From Bacteroidia bacterium (GTDB lineage Bacteria; Bacteroidota; Bacteroidia; Bacteroidales; Azobacteroidaceae), in contig BNTW01000093.1 of assembly GCA_025996895.1 (NCBI GenBank), positions 1 to 10,783 of the forward strand: DNA of 10,783 nt. Direction: 5' to 3'. The notes below the pieces were generated by a model that had not been told where the DNA came from, ran no database searches, and saw nothing but the letters and a program-made list of their open reading frames with translations. Positions 1-8,069 of the stretch are shown here, piece after piece (the stretch's first letter is position 1; each line of letters begins with the position of its first letter). The position numbers and the translations under genes are program-made.

Positions 1-1098
1 CGAGCCAATGCTGCTCGGTGGGCGAAAAATCACAGGTAAAGGTGTGTCCATCGAACGAGCCGACAAAATACTGCGTGGCGGAATGGCGCACATTGGCAAC
101 GCGGTCGTTGCTGATTAACAGTACCCATTTTTCGCCAAATTGCAGCAAATCGGGACATTCCCAAACACCATCGTGCGAACCGTAGTTTGCACCGAAACCG
201 CTTTCAAAGTCCATTCTTTTGCGTTGGCTGACGAGTAAATCTCGGCATGGTTACCCACTGCCAAAACCATTATCCACTTGTTTGCAGGCGCGTACCAAAA
301 CACTTTCGGATCGCGGAAGTCGGGTGTGTTCGCTTTTTTCAACACAGGATTTCCCGCGTATTTTGTCCAAGTACGCCCTTTGTCGTTGCTGTATGCAAGG
401 CTTTGCCATTGACCGCCACGCTCGGCTTGGGTATAAAAAGCCAATAACGTTTTTTCGCCACCTGTCTGAAAACCCGCGCTGTTGGTTTCATCAACTACCG
501 CGCTACCCGAAAAAATCGTTCCCAAACTGTCGGGATAGAGCGCGACAGGCAAATGCTGCCAATGTGTCAAATCGGTGCTGACGGCGTGTCCCCAACTCAT
601 ATTTTGCCAGCGCGTACCATAAGGATTGTACTGATAAAACAAGTGATATTCGCCACCATAATACACCATGCCATTAGGGTCGTTCATCCAACCATAAGGC
701 GGAGTGAAATGATAGGCAGGGCGGTATTTTTCGTCGAAATCGAAATCAAAATTATTCGACAGTTTAATTTCTTTCAGACAAACAGCAGATTCATTTAATC
801 CCGGAATCTCTATCTTGATTGCTTTTCCCTGCCACTGCGAAAGGTCAAGAGGCACCCAATAATCAATCTTATTTTTTGCCAAACGAATGACGTAACTATT
901 AACCAATTTGTCGTCAACAAACAGTTCTGTTTGCAGTTCATCGCCTGTGTCTTCAATCGGAAGCAGCAGGTATCTTTGAGATGTTTTAAACTGCAATGAA
1001 GTATTTCCATTTTCATTGGTTTGAATACTAATGTCCTGCATGGTATTGCAAGACATTAGGGAAATACTTATTATACAAAATAGGATTAAATTTCTCAT
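1..1098 (-). CDS. GH32 fructan hydrolase (levanase/exo-inulinase-like), predicted lipoprotein; 3' end off window, apparent frameshift
   Basis: GH32 enzymes hydrolyse beta-fructosidic bonds in levan, inulin or sucrose by a retaining mechanism. The start at 1098 gives a lipoprotein signal with lipobox LMSC and acceptor Cys17. Residues 25-120 form a beta-rich N-terminal domain resembling DUF4980 of Bacteroides GH32 proteins. The five-bladed propeller follows with WMNDPNG at 137-143 (nucleophile Asp140) and FRDP at 261-264 (transition-state stabiliser Asp263). The frame is lost at 206-208: as read, translation stops near 115 at about 327 aa. Restoring one base in the short T run gives an open frame to base 1 that carries GSHDGVWECPD, with acid/base Glu314 encoded at 158-160. 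All three catalytic residues are therefore present once the frame is corrected. The start overlaps the stop of the upstream small gene (ATGA). Family assignment is firm. Substrate (levan, inulin or both) is inferred, as is outer-membrane anchoring. Confidence 0.9.
205..210 (-). other. Apparent 1-base deletion (frameshift) in GH32 gene
   Basis: On the coding strand the sequence runs act-ttg-aaa-gcg and leads to a non-GH32 tail and a stop. Reading act-tt(n)-gaa-agc instead gives W-T-(F)-E-S-G-F-G-A-N-Y-G-S-H-D-G-V-W-E-C-P-D, an excellent GH32 block, and the frame stays open to the window edge. One base, probably a T in the TTT run (AAA at 206-208 on the plus strand), is missing. The shift is clear. 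Whether it is a sequencing or assembly error, a recent inactivating mutation or programmed slippage cannot be told here. The run is only three bases, which is short for efficient slippage. Confidence 0.9.
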
Positions 1099-1388
1099 TG
1101 TTCTTCGCCTAAAAATTTAATTTTATTCCTTTTTACAGTGGCTAAACCATAAACTCCCATGAGCAAGATAATAATCGGCAAGGCACTCCCGATGGGTGTT
1201 CCAACCGTTGGGTCTGTGGTTGGTCCGTCTCCGGCTCTACCACCTCCTTGCCCTGATGCTTGTGCTGTCGGAGAGCGTTGTAACCATGATTTTGTTCGTT
1301 CTGTCAAATTCATTCTTTCATTGGTTGCAAAGACCTGCCCCATTGACAACAAACAAAGAATGATTGTTAAAAATTGTTTTGTTTTCAT
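1095..1388 (-). CDS. Small exported membrane protein with Gly-rich linker and C-terminal TM segment
   Basis: This 97-aa protein is of no family I can name. Residues 1-21 look like a signal peptide (basic start, hydrophobic core, VFA before T22). Residues 22-45 are polar. A Gly-rich stretch (GQGGGRAGDG) sits at 46-55. A Pro/Gly motif TPIGSALP (64-71) leads into a hydrophobic segment (about 69-84), followed by a basic patch KRNK and a short tail. The order of motif, membrane span and basic residues resembles C-terminal anchoring or sorting signals, but no known sortase motif is present, so this is inference. It starts 5 bp after the upstream DUF4960-type gene and its TGA overlaps the GH32 ATG (ATGA), implying translational coupling. 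That tight packing is the best evidence that it is a real gene. A role in fructan handling is only guilt by association. Confidence 0.7.
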   Translation of the reverse strand: MKTKQFLTIILCLLSMGQVFATNERMNLTERTKSWLQRSPTAQASGQGGGRAGDGPTTDPTVGTPIGSALPIIILLMGVYGLATVKRNKIKFLGEEQ

Positions 1389-1393
1389 CTTTG

Positions 1394-3112
1394 TTATTTT
1401 TTATAAAATGTTTTTGTTATTTCTGTTTCTTGCGAAGCATATACCTTTTTTACAATATATATTCCGGGAATGGTCGGTTGTTGCACTCTGATTCCCTGTA
1501 AGGTATAATATTCCGTTTTTATTACATGGTCGTTTAGCCGGATGTTTTCCAACGCTGTTGCTACGTCCATTCCTAAAGAAGTTCTCAACATTCCTATAAT
1601 ATTATGGGCAACCACAAACGCTTCAAAGGGTTTGATGACGGCACTACCCGTAGTAAGCAAAGCGAAATTATTTGTTGTCCGGTTGTAGATATAATATTTG
1701 TTGAGCGTAGTTAATGTCAAATTGTTTACGGAAGGGTTGGCAACCAAATAATAACCTTCTTCTGAAAGCGATAATGCAGCATCTAATCCGGTTTCATCAA
1801 TGTTTTTCAACTCCTGACCTTCTGCTGAAATAAAAGTTACTTTTATTCCATTAAAAGCAGATGGAAATTGCAGAATATATCCTGCATTTGGATTTATTAC
1901 ATCACTATAAATGAAATTATCGCCATCACTATTATATGATTTTACCCAGAAATCGCCCCAACTCATACCTTCATCATAGATATACAATTCGGGATTTTCA
2001 GCAAAATCGCCCCAATAGCTTGCCATTGTAAATGGAAAACCAATTGGATACCATGTATTTATTTTAAATGTTTTTTCTAATTTGACAACACCAGTAACGG
2101 TTAATGTTGTTCCGACAGGAATCGTTAATTGTCCGGTAAATTGTTCCGCGGTTGCTTCGTCTTCATTCGATTGAAAGATTATATCCCCTGATACATACGC
2201 GGACGCAGATTTTGTTTTATCGGCAGGAATAACCAACGGAGATAAATAATCGAACACATTTTCTGTCAGTTGTTCTATTTGTGCTTGATAGGCGTTTGTT
2301 CCCGAATTTTGATTCCATTCATACGCTGCAAGTCCGATAGCAATACAGCGTCCTTTATAATCGCCGACTGATTTAAATTCCACAATTCCGGCACAACAGA
2401 AATCGGTTACATGTTGCCATGTTCCCAGTACGACAGCCGTATTTTCAACTTCAAAATCACGTACAATATTACCGTTGGTTGATGTATAACCATAACTGTT
2501 TAAATCCCACATACAATTATGGTCTTCTTTATGACCGGCACCGATGAGTGCAATGCCGGGGTGTGGTGGAGCAAGCTCATCAAAGGTAATCGTTGGCAGT
2601 TCTGCAAAAAGCGGATGTTCAAAATGATTATAAGCCAATCCAATATTGGCATTAACCCCCCAGATGTCAGCATTGTCGCCTCCATTGCCGTCTCCCTTAA
2701 TTCCCGGCACTCTGTTTGCGGCAATTCTACCCAAATTGACTAAATATTGCGTGGCATGTGTCGAGAGAAACAAGTTACCACCGTTCTTGTAATAGTCTGT
2801 TAATGCCGTTACAACACTTGCATCTGTCAATGATGCAGGCAACACGAGAGTTCCTACCCTGTCTATCATAATCCAAATTACATTATATTGCGACAAGTCG
2901 GTGGTCGCAACATTAGTTACAGACAAAATATCGCCATTGGTAGGATATTGAGCCGCAAACCATAGTGCTGCGGCTTTTTCGTCATCGTCGGCATTCGTTG
3001 TAATGTCGGCTAAATCATTGTATGTTGTTACGAAAGCATATTTTGCCGCACTCATTGTGGAGGTACACAAGCAAAAAACGCCTAATAGAAATATAAATTC
3101 TAATTTTTTCAT
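1394..3112 (-). CDS. DUF4960-type secreted protein, long form, with extra beta domain; candidate surface glycan-binding protein
   Basis: The protein is 572 aa. A signal peptide covers residues 1-23. Residues 24-290 match the DUF4960-type domain shared with the protein at 8070-9206. The conserved blocks are DDEKAAALWF (43-52), GGNLFLSTHATQYL (111-124), ALIGAGHKEDHN (188-199), LGTWQHVTDF (229-238) and AAYEWNQNSGTNAYQ (262-276). Residues about 300-520 form a second, beta-rich region (WYPIGFPF, GYILQFPSAF and GYYLVANPS segments) of the kind seen in Bacteroidetes surface proteins. The last 50 residues (YYTLQGIRVQQP, PGIYIVKK) resemble a variant T9SS type A or related sorting domain. It lies 24 bp after susD, the usual place for a surface glycan-binding protein; in the B. 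thetaiotaomicron levan locus that place is held by BT1761. Fructan binding is therefore a reasonable inference, but no catalytic motif or activity can be shown. The DUF4960 name is from memory of the family. Confidence 0.85.
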   Translation of the reverse strand: MKKLEFIFLLGVFCLCTSTMSAAKYAFVTTYNDLADITTNADDDEKAAALWFAAQYPTNGDILSVTNVATTDLSQYNVIWIMIDRVGTLVLPASLTDASVVTALTDYYKNGGNLFLSTHATQYLVNLGRIAANRVPGIKGDGNGGDNADIWGVNANIGLAYNHFEHPLFAELPTITFDELAPPHPGIALIGAGHKEDHNCMWDLNSYGYTSTNGNIVRDFEVENTAVVLGTWQHVTDFCCAGIVEFKSVGDYKGRCIAIGLAAYEWNQNSGTNAYQAQIEQLTENVFDYLSPLVIPADKTKSASAYVSGDIIFQSNEDEATAEQFTGQLTIPVGTTLTVTGVVKLEKTFKINTWYPIGFPFTMASYWGDFAENPELYIYDEGMSWGDFWVKSYNSDGDNFIYSDVINPNAGYILQFPSAFNGIKVTFISAEGQELKNIDETGLDAALSLSEEGYYLVANPSVNNLTLTTLNKYYIYNRTTNNFALLTTGSAVIKPFEAFVVAHNIIGMLRTSLGMDVATALENIRLNDHVIKTEYYTLQGIRVQQPTIPGIYIVKKVYASQETEITKTFYKK

Positions 3113-3136
3113 TTTGTAATTGTATTTAATAATTTA

Positions 3137-4945
3137 TTATTCTTCGTCATACCCCGGATTTTGTGTATAAACGCCCTGCGCAAAGTCAATTTGATTTTGC
3201 GGAATGGGGAAATACTCGTCGCGCCCTGCCGTAAATTGCGAATTGGTGTAATACAGCCGCAAGGTTTTTTCTTTCGGGAAATACTCGTTGTTCAGCATCT
3301 CGGAGGCAATGCCCCAGCGCACCAAATCGAAGAAACGCTCGCCTTCCATTGCCAATTCGAGTTTCCGCTCAAAACGCAATGCCTGACGTGCATAGTCCCT
3401 GTCCCAAGTGCAATTTACGCCGTCTTCATACAGACCGATATTATAGTCGGCGGCATAGTCGGCATTGCTCGCATTGTTCCAGCGCAATACATATTTGCTG
3501 TTTTTAGCGCGTTCCCTGATTTTGTTGATAATGGGCAATGCTTCTGTTTGCCTGCCGAGTTCTATCAATGCTTCGGCTTTCCATAATAAAACATCGGCAT
3601 AGCGGATATTGCGCCAGTTGAGCGGCGAGCCACCCCAAGGCCAGCCTTGCACCATATAGGGCGAGTTGGGCGAAATAATGTTTTTCTTGTTGGCAAACGA
3701 GCCGTAGGTGGCATTGTCGCGCACCCAGTTGCCTGCATAAGGCTCCTGCTCGTAATCTTTCCAGCGTACCGCCGGTCGTCCGAGCGTAAAGTCGAGGCGC
3801 GGGTCAACGGTGTAGGTTTTGTTGTAAACGCTATTGACTTGCAAAATATTTGTGCCTGTGTTGTAAGTGTCGAATTGAGGCAAGCCTGTTATTTTATCGG
3901 TTTTATACGAATTGGCAAGCGTTTGCGAGGGTTGGAAAAATCCATCGCCGCTGTAAGCCGGTCCGCGCGGCACGTTCAGCAGATTGTTCCAGTTAATACG
4001 TCCGTTGGTTGTTCCGTCATCAACGGAATATTCGGTTTCAAACACCGATTCCCTGCCGTGTTCGTATTCAATTTCATCCAGATTTTGAAAATCCATTAGC
4101 AAGTCGAAACCGCCCAAAGCCACGCTGTCGCAATAATCTACCACCTTTTTGAGCAAATCTGCATCCGGCGAGCCGGTAAGGGCGTGCGTTTCGTCGTCTT
4201 GTTTGTAGGCACGGTAAAGGTTTGTCTTTGCCACATAAGCAAAAGCGGCGTATTTTGTTACGCGACCTTTGTCTGCCTGCACAGGCGGAAGCAGCGCGGC
4301 GGCGGCTTCAAATTCGGCGCCGAGTTGTTTCAAAATTTCATCGCGCGAAAATTCGGTATTGGAGACTTTTGCATAATCTTCCAGCGGCAAATTTTCGTCA
4401 AACAGGGGAATGCGGTTGAACAGGCGGCTCATCTCGAACCGGAAGTGCGCCCGCAGGAAACGCATTTCGCCAATGCGCGAGTTTTTGGCAGGATATTCTT
4501 CTTCTGTCAATTCATTGAGCATACGCAGGGCGTTGTTGCAACGCTGAACGCTAATGCACAAATGCCACCACTTGCGGTCTAACAGCGGATTGTTAGGATA
4601 TACGCCTGTGAAAGTTTCAAAAGCGTGATATTCCCAAATGTCGCCCACACCGCCGCCGCCCTTGTAGGCAGTTTCGGCGCGTACATCGCCGTAAACCCAG
4701 TTTGTTACCGGAGCATAAAAGGCATGTTCTACGTCTTCGGGGCAAGCCAAGGCGGAATAAGCGGCAATGCAAAGCCCGTCCACCCAGTCGTTGGACTGGT
4801 CGGCATCGGTAAATTGTCCCTGCGGATAGACTTTCAAAAAGTCGTCGGTGCAAGCCGAAAGGCAAAGCAGGGCAAAAAGCCCCCAAACCCCCATAGGGGT
4901 TTTCAGGTATCTGAAATATTTATTTATATTTTTCATATTATCCAT
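3137..4945 (-). CDS. susD: SusD/RagB-like outer-membrane glycan-binding lipoprotein
   Basis: SusD-like lipoproteins sit on the outer surface as a lid on the SusC transporter and capture oligosaccharides. Here the ligand is probably a fructan, by context. The protein is 602 aa from the ATG at 4945, or 599 aa from the ATG at 4936 (MKNIN), which gives the more typical signal peptide. These starts are 3 and 12 bp after the susC stop. The lipobox is LSAC with Cys32 in the longer form, followed by acidic TDDF, typical of surface-exposed Bacteroidetes lipoproteins. The TPR-like helical core shows ISVQRCNNALRML and GEMRFLRAHFRFEM. The SusD C-terminal signature is clear (LRFERKLELAMEGERFFDLVRW, DEYFPIPQNQID, QNPGY). 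The n-region is oddly long, with an inserted-looking stretch RYLKTPMGVWG encoded by a GC-rich palindrome (see repeat at 4885-4902). Confidence 0.97.
   Translation of the reverse strand: MDNMKNINKYFRYLKTPMGVWGLFALLCLSACTDDFLKVYPQGQFTDADQSNDWVDGLCIAAYSALACPEDVEHAFYAPVTNWVYGDVRAETAYKGGGGVGDIWEYHAFETFTGVYPNNPLLDRKWWHLCISVQRCNNALRMLNELTEEEYPAKNSRIGEMRFLRAHFRFEMSRLFNRIPLFDENLPLEDYAKVSNTEFSRDEILKQLGAEFEAAAALLPPVQADKGRVTKYAAFAYVAKTNLYRAYKQDDETHALTGSPDADLLKKVVDYCDSVALGGFDLLMDFQNLDEIEYEHGRESVFETEYSVDDGTTNGRINWNNLLNVPRGPAYSGDGFFQPSQTLANSYKTDKITGLPQFDTYNTGTNILQVNSVYNKTYTVDPRLDFTLGRPAVRWKDYEQEPYAGNWVRDNATYGSFANKKNIISPNSPYMVQGWPWGGSPLNWRNIRYADVLLWKAEALIELGRQTEALPIINKIRERAKNSKYVLRWNNASNADYAADYNIGLYEDGVNCTWDRDYARQALRFERKLELAMEGERFFDLVRWGIASEMLNNEYFPKEKTLRLYYTNSQFTAGRDEYFPIPQNQIDFAQGVYTQNPGYDEE
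4885..4902. repeat. Short palindrome inside the SusD signal-peptide coding sequence
   Basis: Perfect 7-bp arms AAACCCC and GGGGTTT surround a 4-base CATA spacer. Neighbouring GC-rich runs (GCCCCC just beyond on the 3' side of the coding strand) extend the unusual patch to about 4878-4908. It encodes the KTPMGVWG part of the signal peptide. Removing roughly RYLKTPMGVWG would leave MKNINKYF-LFALLCLSAC, a standard SusD signal, so it looks like a short repeat inserted in frame. The structure is seen directly; the insertion history is inferred. Confidence 0.6.
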
Positions 4946-4948
4946 TTT

Positions 4949-7900
4949 TTAGAGTGAAACATTCAAACCCAAAGTAAAAGTCCGTGGAATGGGGTACGGA
5001 TAGCCCAACGCTTCGGGGTCGGGACCCGTATAGCGCGTGAGCGTAAACAAGTCCTGCGCCTGAAAATAGACACGCACATTGCTGATTTTTACCTTTTGCA
5101 ACAAACTCGCCGGCAGGGTGTAGCCGAACTGGAAATTTTTCAGTTTCAGATACGAACCGTCTTCTATAAAATAGTCCGAACTGCGCCCTTCGTCATTTGC
5201 ATTTGTCGAAGTGAGCATCGGGATTGTGCCGTTGGGATTGGTTTCGGGGTGGAAGGCATCGTACAAATGGGTGCTGTGATTTCCTGTCCAAAGTTGGAAA
5301 AATTCGGTGTAAAACTTCGAGTTGTTCCATGCTTTACGCACTAATCCATTGAAATAGAACGTGCAGTCGAAATTTTTGTAAGCGTGCGCAATGTTCAGTC
5401 CGCCGATAAACGAAGGCTGGTCGCTGCCGAGCCAGTCGCGGTCATCGGAATTGATAACGCCATCATCATATAAATTTTGATAGCGGATACGCCCAATGCC
5501 TTTGCCCGGCTGGTCAACATAATTATCCACTTCGTCCTGTGTGCGGAAAAGCCCGTCTGTTTTGTAGCCGAGCCACGAGCCGAAAGGCTGCCCCACAATG
5601 GATTTGTCCGTTCCGTTGCCGCCCCAAAGCGTGTATTTCAAATCGTCGGGAACATCGGTAATAATGGTGCGGTTGTGCGAGCCGGTAAAGGTAAGTTCGT
5701 AACTGAAATCCTTGCCGACCTTGTCGCGCCAAGTGATAATGCTTTCAAAACCTTTGATACCGAGCGAAGCACCGTTGAACGACATATAACCGCCCTGCCC
5801 GATAGTGCCGATATAGGGGCGTGAAATAATCATATCGTCCGTATTTTTCCAGAAATAATCAAAATTAACGGAAAGGCGGTTTTTCAGCATCGTGAAATCG
5901 ACGCCAAGATTGGTTTGCGTGGTTATTTCCCAGCGAATATCGGGGTTTCCCGTCCACGTTTTGAGTATTCCGTATTCCACATCGCCTTTGTTGATTCCGT
6001 AAATATCGTAGCCGCCGCTCACAAGGTCGGAAGCGTATTGCGAATAACGTGCGTAGGCATTGGAGCCGTCCGTGCCGTTTTTTCCCCACGAGGCGCGAAG
6101 TTTCAGGTCATCAAAGATATTTTGCTTTTGCATAAAATCTTCGCCTGTTATGCGCCAACCTGCTGTAATGCCGGGGAAAGTTGCCGAGCGTCCGAGAAAA
6201 TGCGATGAAGCATCGTTGCGCACAGTAGCGGAGAACAAGTATTTGTCGGCATAAGCGTAATTGACTTTCCCAAAATAGGAACGCACGCGGTAGATATTTC
6301 CGCCACCGCCGTTGGTTTGTTCGCCTGTGCCTGCATCAAGGTAGCGGAAATTCAAATCTTCGCTCTGGAATGTTTCGCGCCGTCCCCACAGGTTTCTGCC
6401 TGTGGCTTCTTTGGCTTCCATTCCTGTCAAAAAGTTGGCTGCGTGTTTGCCAATGTTAAGCGCGTAAGCGGCAGTATTTGCCCAAGTCCATTCCAAATTT
6501 GTACCCGAACTAACGTACAGCGTATTTTTATTCACAATGCGGCTTGTACCTTCCTTCCATTTCGGCTCAAAGTTCGATTCAAAACCGGTGTAATAGTTCA
6601 GTCCAAAACTGCTGCGGATAACGAGATTTTTTACCGGCTCTAATTCGGCGTACATATTTCCGAAAATGCGCCACTGATTCAAATAATTATCTTTTTGCTG
6701 GTTGAGCAGTCGCACGGGATTGGGTTTGTCGCCAAGTCCGCTGGTAGGTCCTGCGTAACCGCCGTTAATATCATAAACAGGAATGAGCGGGTGCTGCGCA
6801 ATAACGAGTTCTTCTATGCCGCCCGGTTTCAGCACTTCTTTCCATTTGCTGATATTGACGTTTTCGCCCACACGGAAACGGTTGTTCCAAAGGCGGTAAT
6901 CGGAATTGAGGCGGACGTTGAAACGCTCGAAATTGGTATTTTTAATCAAGCCGTCCTGATTGAAATAGTTGAATGAAAACAGTGTAGAAGCGTTTTCGGA
7001 AGAATTGGCAACACTTAAATTGTAGTCCTGCAACACGGCGGGACAGTACACCTCTTTTGCCCAGTCGGTGTTGCCTGCGCGAATGGTTTGTTCGGCGTCG
7101 ATAAATTCAGGGATAACAGGCACGTCGCCGCTGCCGTATTGGTCGTGTGCGGGTGCAACGCCATCATTTTGGTAGGCTTTCCAGTAAATTTCGCCCCACT
7201 GCTGCGCATCGAGCATAGTAATCGGGCTGTGGTAGGTCTGCACGGAAGTTTTTGCATCAAAATTGACGCGAGTTTTGCCTTTTGCCGCTTTTTTGGTGGT
7301 AATAATAATTACGCCGTTTGCCGCCTGCAATCCGTAAATTGCCGCTGCCGCCGCATCTTTTAGTACCTGAATAGACTCAACATCGTTCGGGTTAAGCAGC
7401 GTAGCCATATTGTCGCGCGTCTGTACGCCGTCAATCACATAGAGGGGTGTGGTGTTGGAGCCATCGCCCACAGAGGTAATGCCGCGTACGAGCGTTCCGG
7501 TGCTTGTGCCGCCGGGCTGCCCGTCTGTGGAAATCTGTACGCCCGGCACGCGCCCCTGCAAGGCGGTCAGCACGTTGCCACCGGGGATGCTTTCCACGTC
7601 TTTCATTTTGATAACCGACACTGCGCCGGTAATGTCCTTTTTGCGCTCGGTGGTGTAGCCGGTTACGACTACTTCATCAAGCAGTTTTGTGTCTTCCTCT
7701 ATTGAAACGTTAATCACACTTTGGTTTCCAACGCTGATTTCTTGCGTTACCATTCCAATCATCGAAAAAACAAGAACGGCATTATCCGAACTTACCGGCA
7801 GCGAATATGCGCCGTTAATATCTGTAATTGTACCTGTATTTGTGCCTTTTACGAGTACGCTTATGCCTGTAGCAGCGGTGTTGTCGGTTGCAAAAACAAC

Positions 7901-7987
7901 TTTTCCGCTCACATTTCTGTTTTGCGCCAACGACATTGCAACTGCTGTAAAAAGCATAATACCTGTTAAGAAAATTTTATTTTTCAT
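4949..7987 (-). CDS. susC: SusC/RagA-like TonB-dependent outer-membrane transporter
   Basis: This protein imports oligosaccharides across the outer membrane using TonB energy, with SusD as its lid. It is 1012 aa from the ATG at 7987. That start gives a normal signal peptide (MKNKIFLTGIM to SLAQ, cut near A21/Q22). An upstream in-frame ATG at 8056 would run through an intercistronic hairpin and bury the signal, so I rejected it. Residues 25-98 are the carboxypeptidase-D-like regulatory domain (VSGKVVFATDN, GTITDINGAYSLPV). A TonB-box-like LDEVVVTGY lies at 103-111, followed by the plug domain (ALQGRVPGVQI, PLYVIDGVQ, VESIQVLKDAAAAAIYG). The rest is the beta-barrel, ending in the strand RTFTLGLNVSL. 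Length is usual for the family. susD follows within 3-12 bp, the canonical pairing. Fructan specificity comes only from the GH32 neighbours. Confidence 0.97.
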   Translation of the reverse strand: MKNKIFLTGIMLFTAVAMSLAQNRNVSGKVVFATDNTAATGISVLVKGTNTGTITDINGAYSLPVSSDNAVLVFSMIGMVTQEISVGNQSVINVSIEEDTKLLDEVVVTGYTTERKKDITGAVSVIKMKDVESIPGGNVLTALQGRVPGVQISTDGQPGGTSTGTLVRGITSVGDGSNTTPLYVIDGVQTRDNMATLLNPNDVESIQVLKDAAAAAIYGLQAANGVIIITTKKAAKGKTRVNFDAKTSVQTYHSPITMLDAQQWGEIYWKAYQNDGVAPAHDQYGSGDVPVIPEFIDAEQTIRAGNTDWAKEVYCPAVLQDYNLSVANSSENASTLFSFNYFNQDGLIKNTNFERFNVRLNSDYRLWNNRFRVGENVNISKWKEVLKPGGIEELVIAQHPLIPVYDINGGYAGPTSGLGDKPNPVRLLNQQKDNYLNQWRIFGNMYAELEPVKNLVIRSSFGLNYYTGFESNFEPKWKEGTSRIVNKNTLYVSSGTNLEWTWANTAAYALNIGKHAANFLTGMEAKEATGRNLWGRRETFQSEDLNFRYLDAGTGEQTNGGGGNIYRVRSYFGKVNYAYADKYLFSATVRNDASSHFLGRSATFPGITAGWRITGEDFMQKQNIFDDLKLRASWGKNGTDGSNAYARYSQYASDLVSGGYDIYGINKGDVEYGILKTWTGNPDIRWEITTQTNLGVDFTMLKNRLSVNFDYFWKNTDDMIISRPYIGTIGQGGYMSFNGASLGIKGFESIITWRDKVGKDFSYELTFTGSHNRTIITDVPDDLKYTLWGGNGTDKSIVGQPFGSWLGYKTDGLFRTQDEVDNYVDQPGKGIGRIRYQNLYDDGVINSDDRDWLGSDQPSFIGGLNIAHAYKNFDCTFYFNGLVRKAWNNSKFYTEFFQLWTGNHSTHLYDAFHPETNPNGTIPMLTSTNANDEGRSSDYFIEDGSYLKLKNFQFGYTLPASLLQKVKISNVRVYFQAQDLFTLTRYTGPDPEALGYPYPIPRTFTLGLNVSL

Positions 7988-8016
7988 TGTATAAAAGATT
8001 TTCTTGATTAATTTTA

Positions 8017-8063
8017 GACACAGAAGCCAAGAGTCCTGTATCCTGACTCTTGGCACTTGTGTC
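8017..8063 (-). promoter_or_regulatory. Long intercistronic hairpin upstream of susC
   Basis: Two 19-base arms (8017-8035 and 8045-8063) pair at 16 of 19 positions around a 9-base loop. The three mismatches sit together in the middle and split the stem into 10-bp and 6-bp helices. It fills the 82-bp spacer between the DUF4960 stop (8070) and the susC start (7987). On the coding strand it is followed by TAAAATTAATC rather than a T-tract, so it is a poor Rho-independent terminator. An mRNA-stabilising, processing or partial attenuation element, or a genomic repeat, are all possible. The pairing is seen directly; the function is inferred. Confidence 0.65.
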
Positions 8064-8069
8064 TGTTTT

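Noticed and set aside
115..210. The C-terminal tail read in the first frame (KAVSVQTTVRTMVFGN...) as a real protein end of the left GH32
   Set aside because: The tail has no GH32 character, while the adjacent frame encodes the conserved GSHDGVWECPD block over the same bases.
7988..8056. Upstream in-frame ATG at 8056 as the susC start (23 extra residues)
   Set aside because: It would translate through the intercistronic hairpin and put 23 residues before an otherwise normal signal peptide. The ATG at 7987 gives a standard SusC start.
8017..8063. The hairpin before susC as a Rho-independent terminator
   Set aside because: No T-tract follows the stem on the coding strand, and susC is expected to be co-transcribed or at least well expressed.
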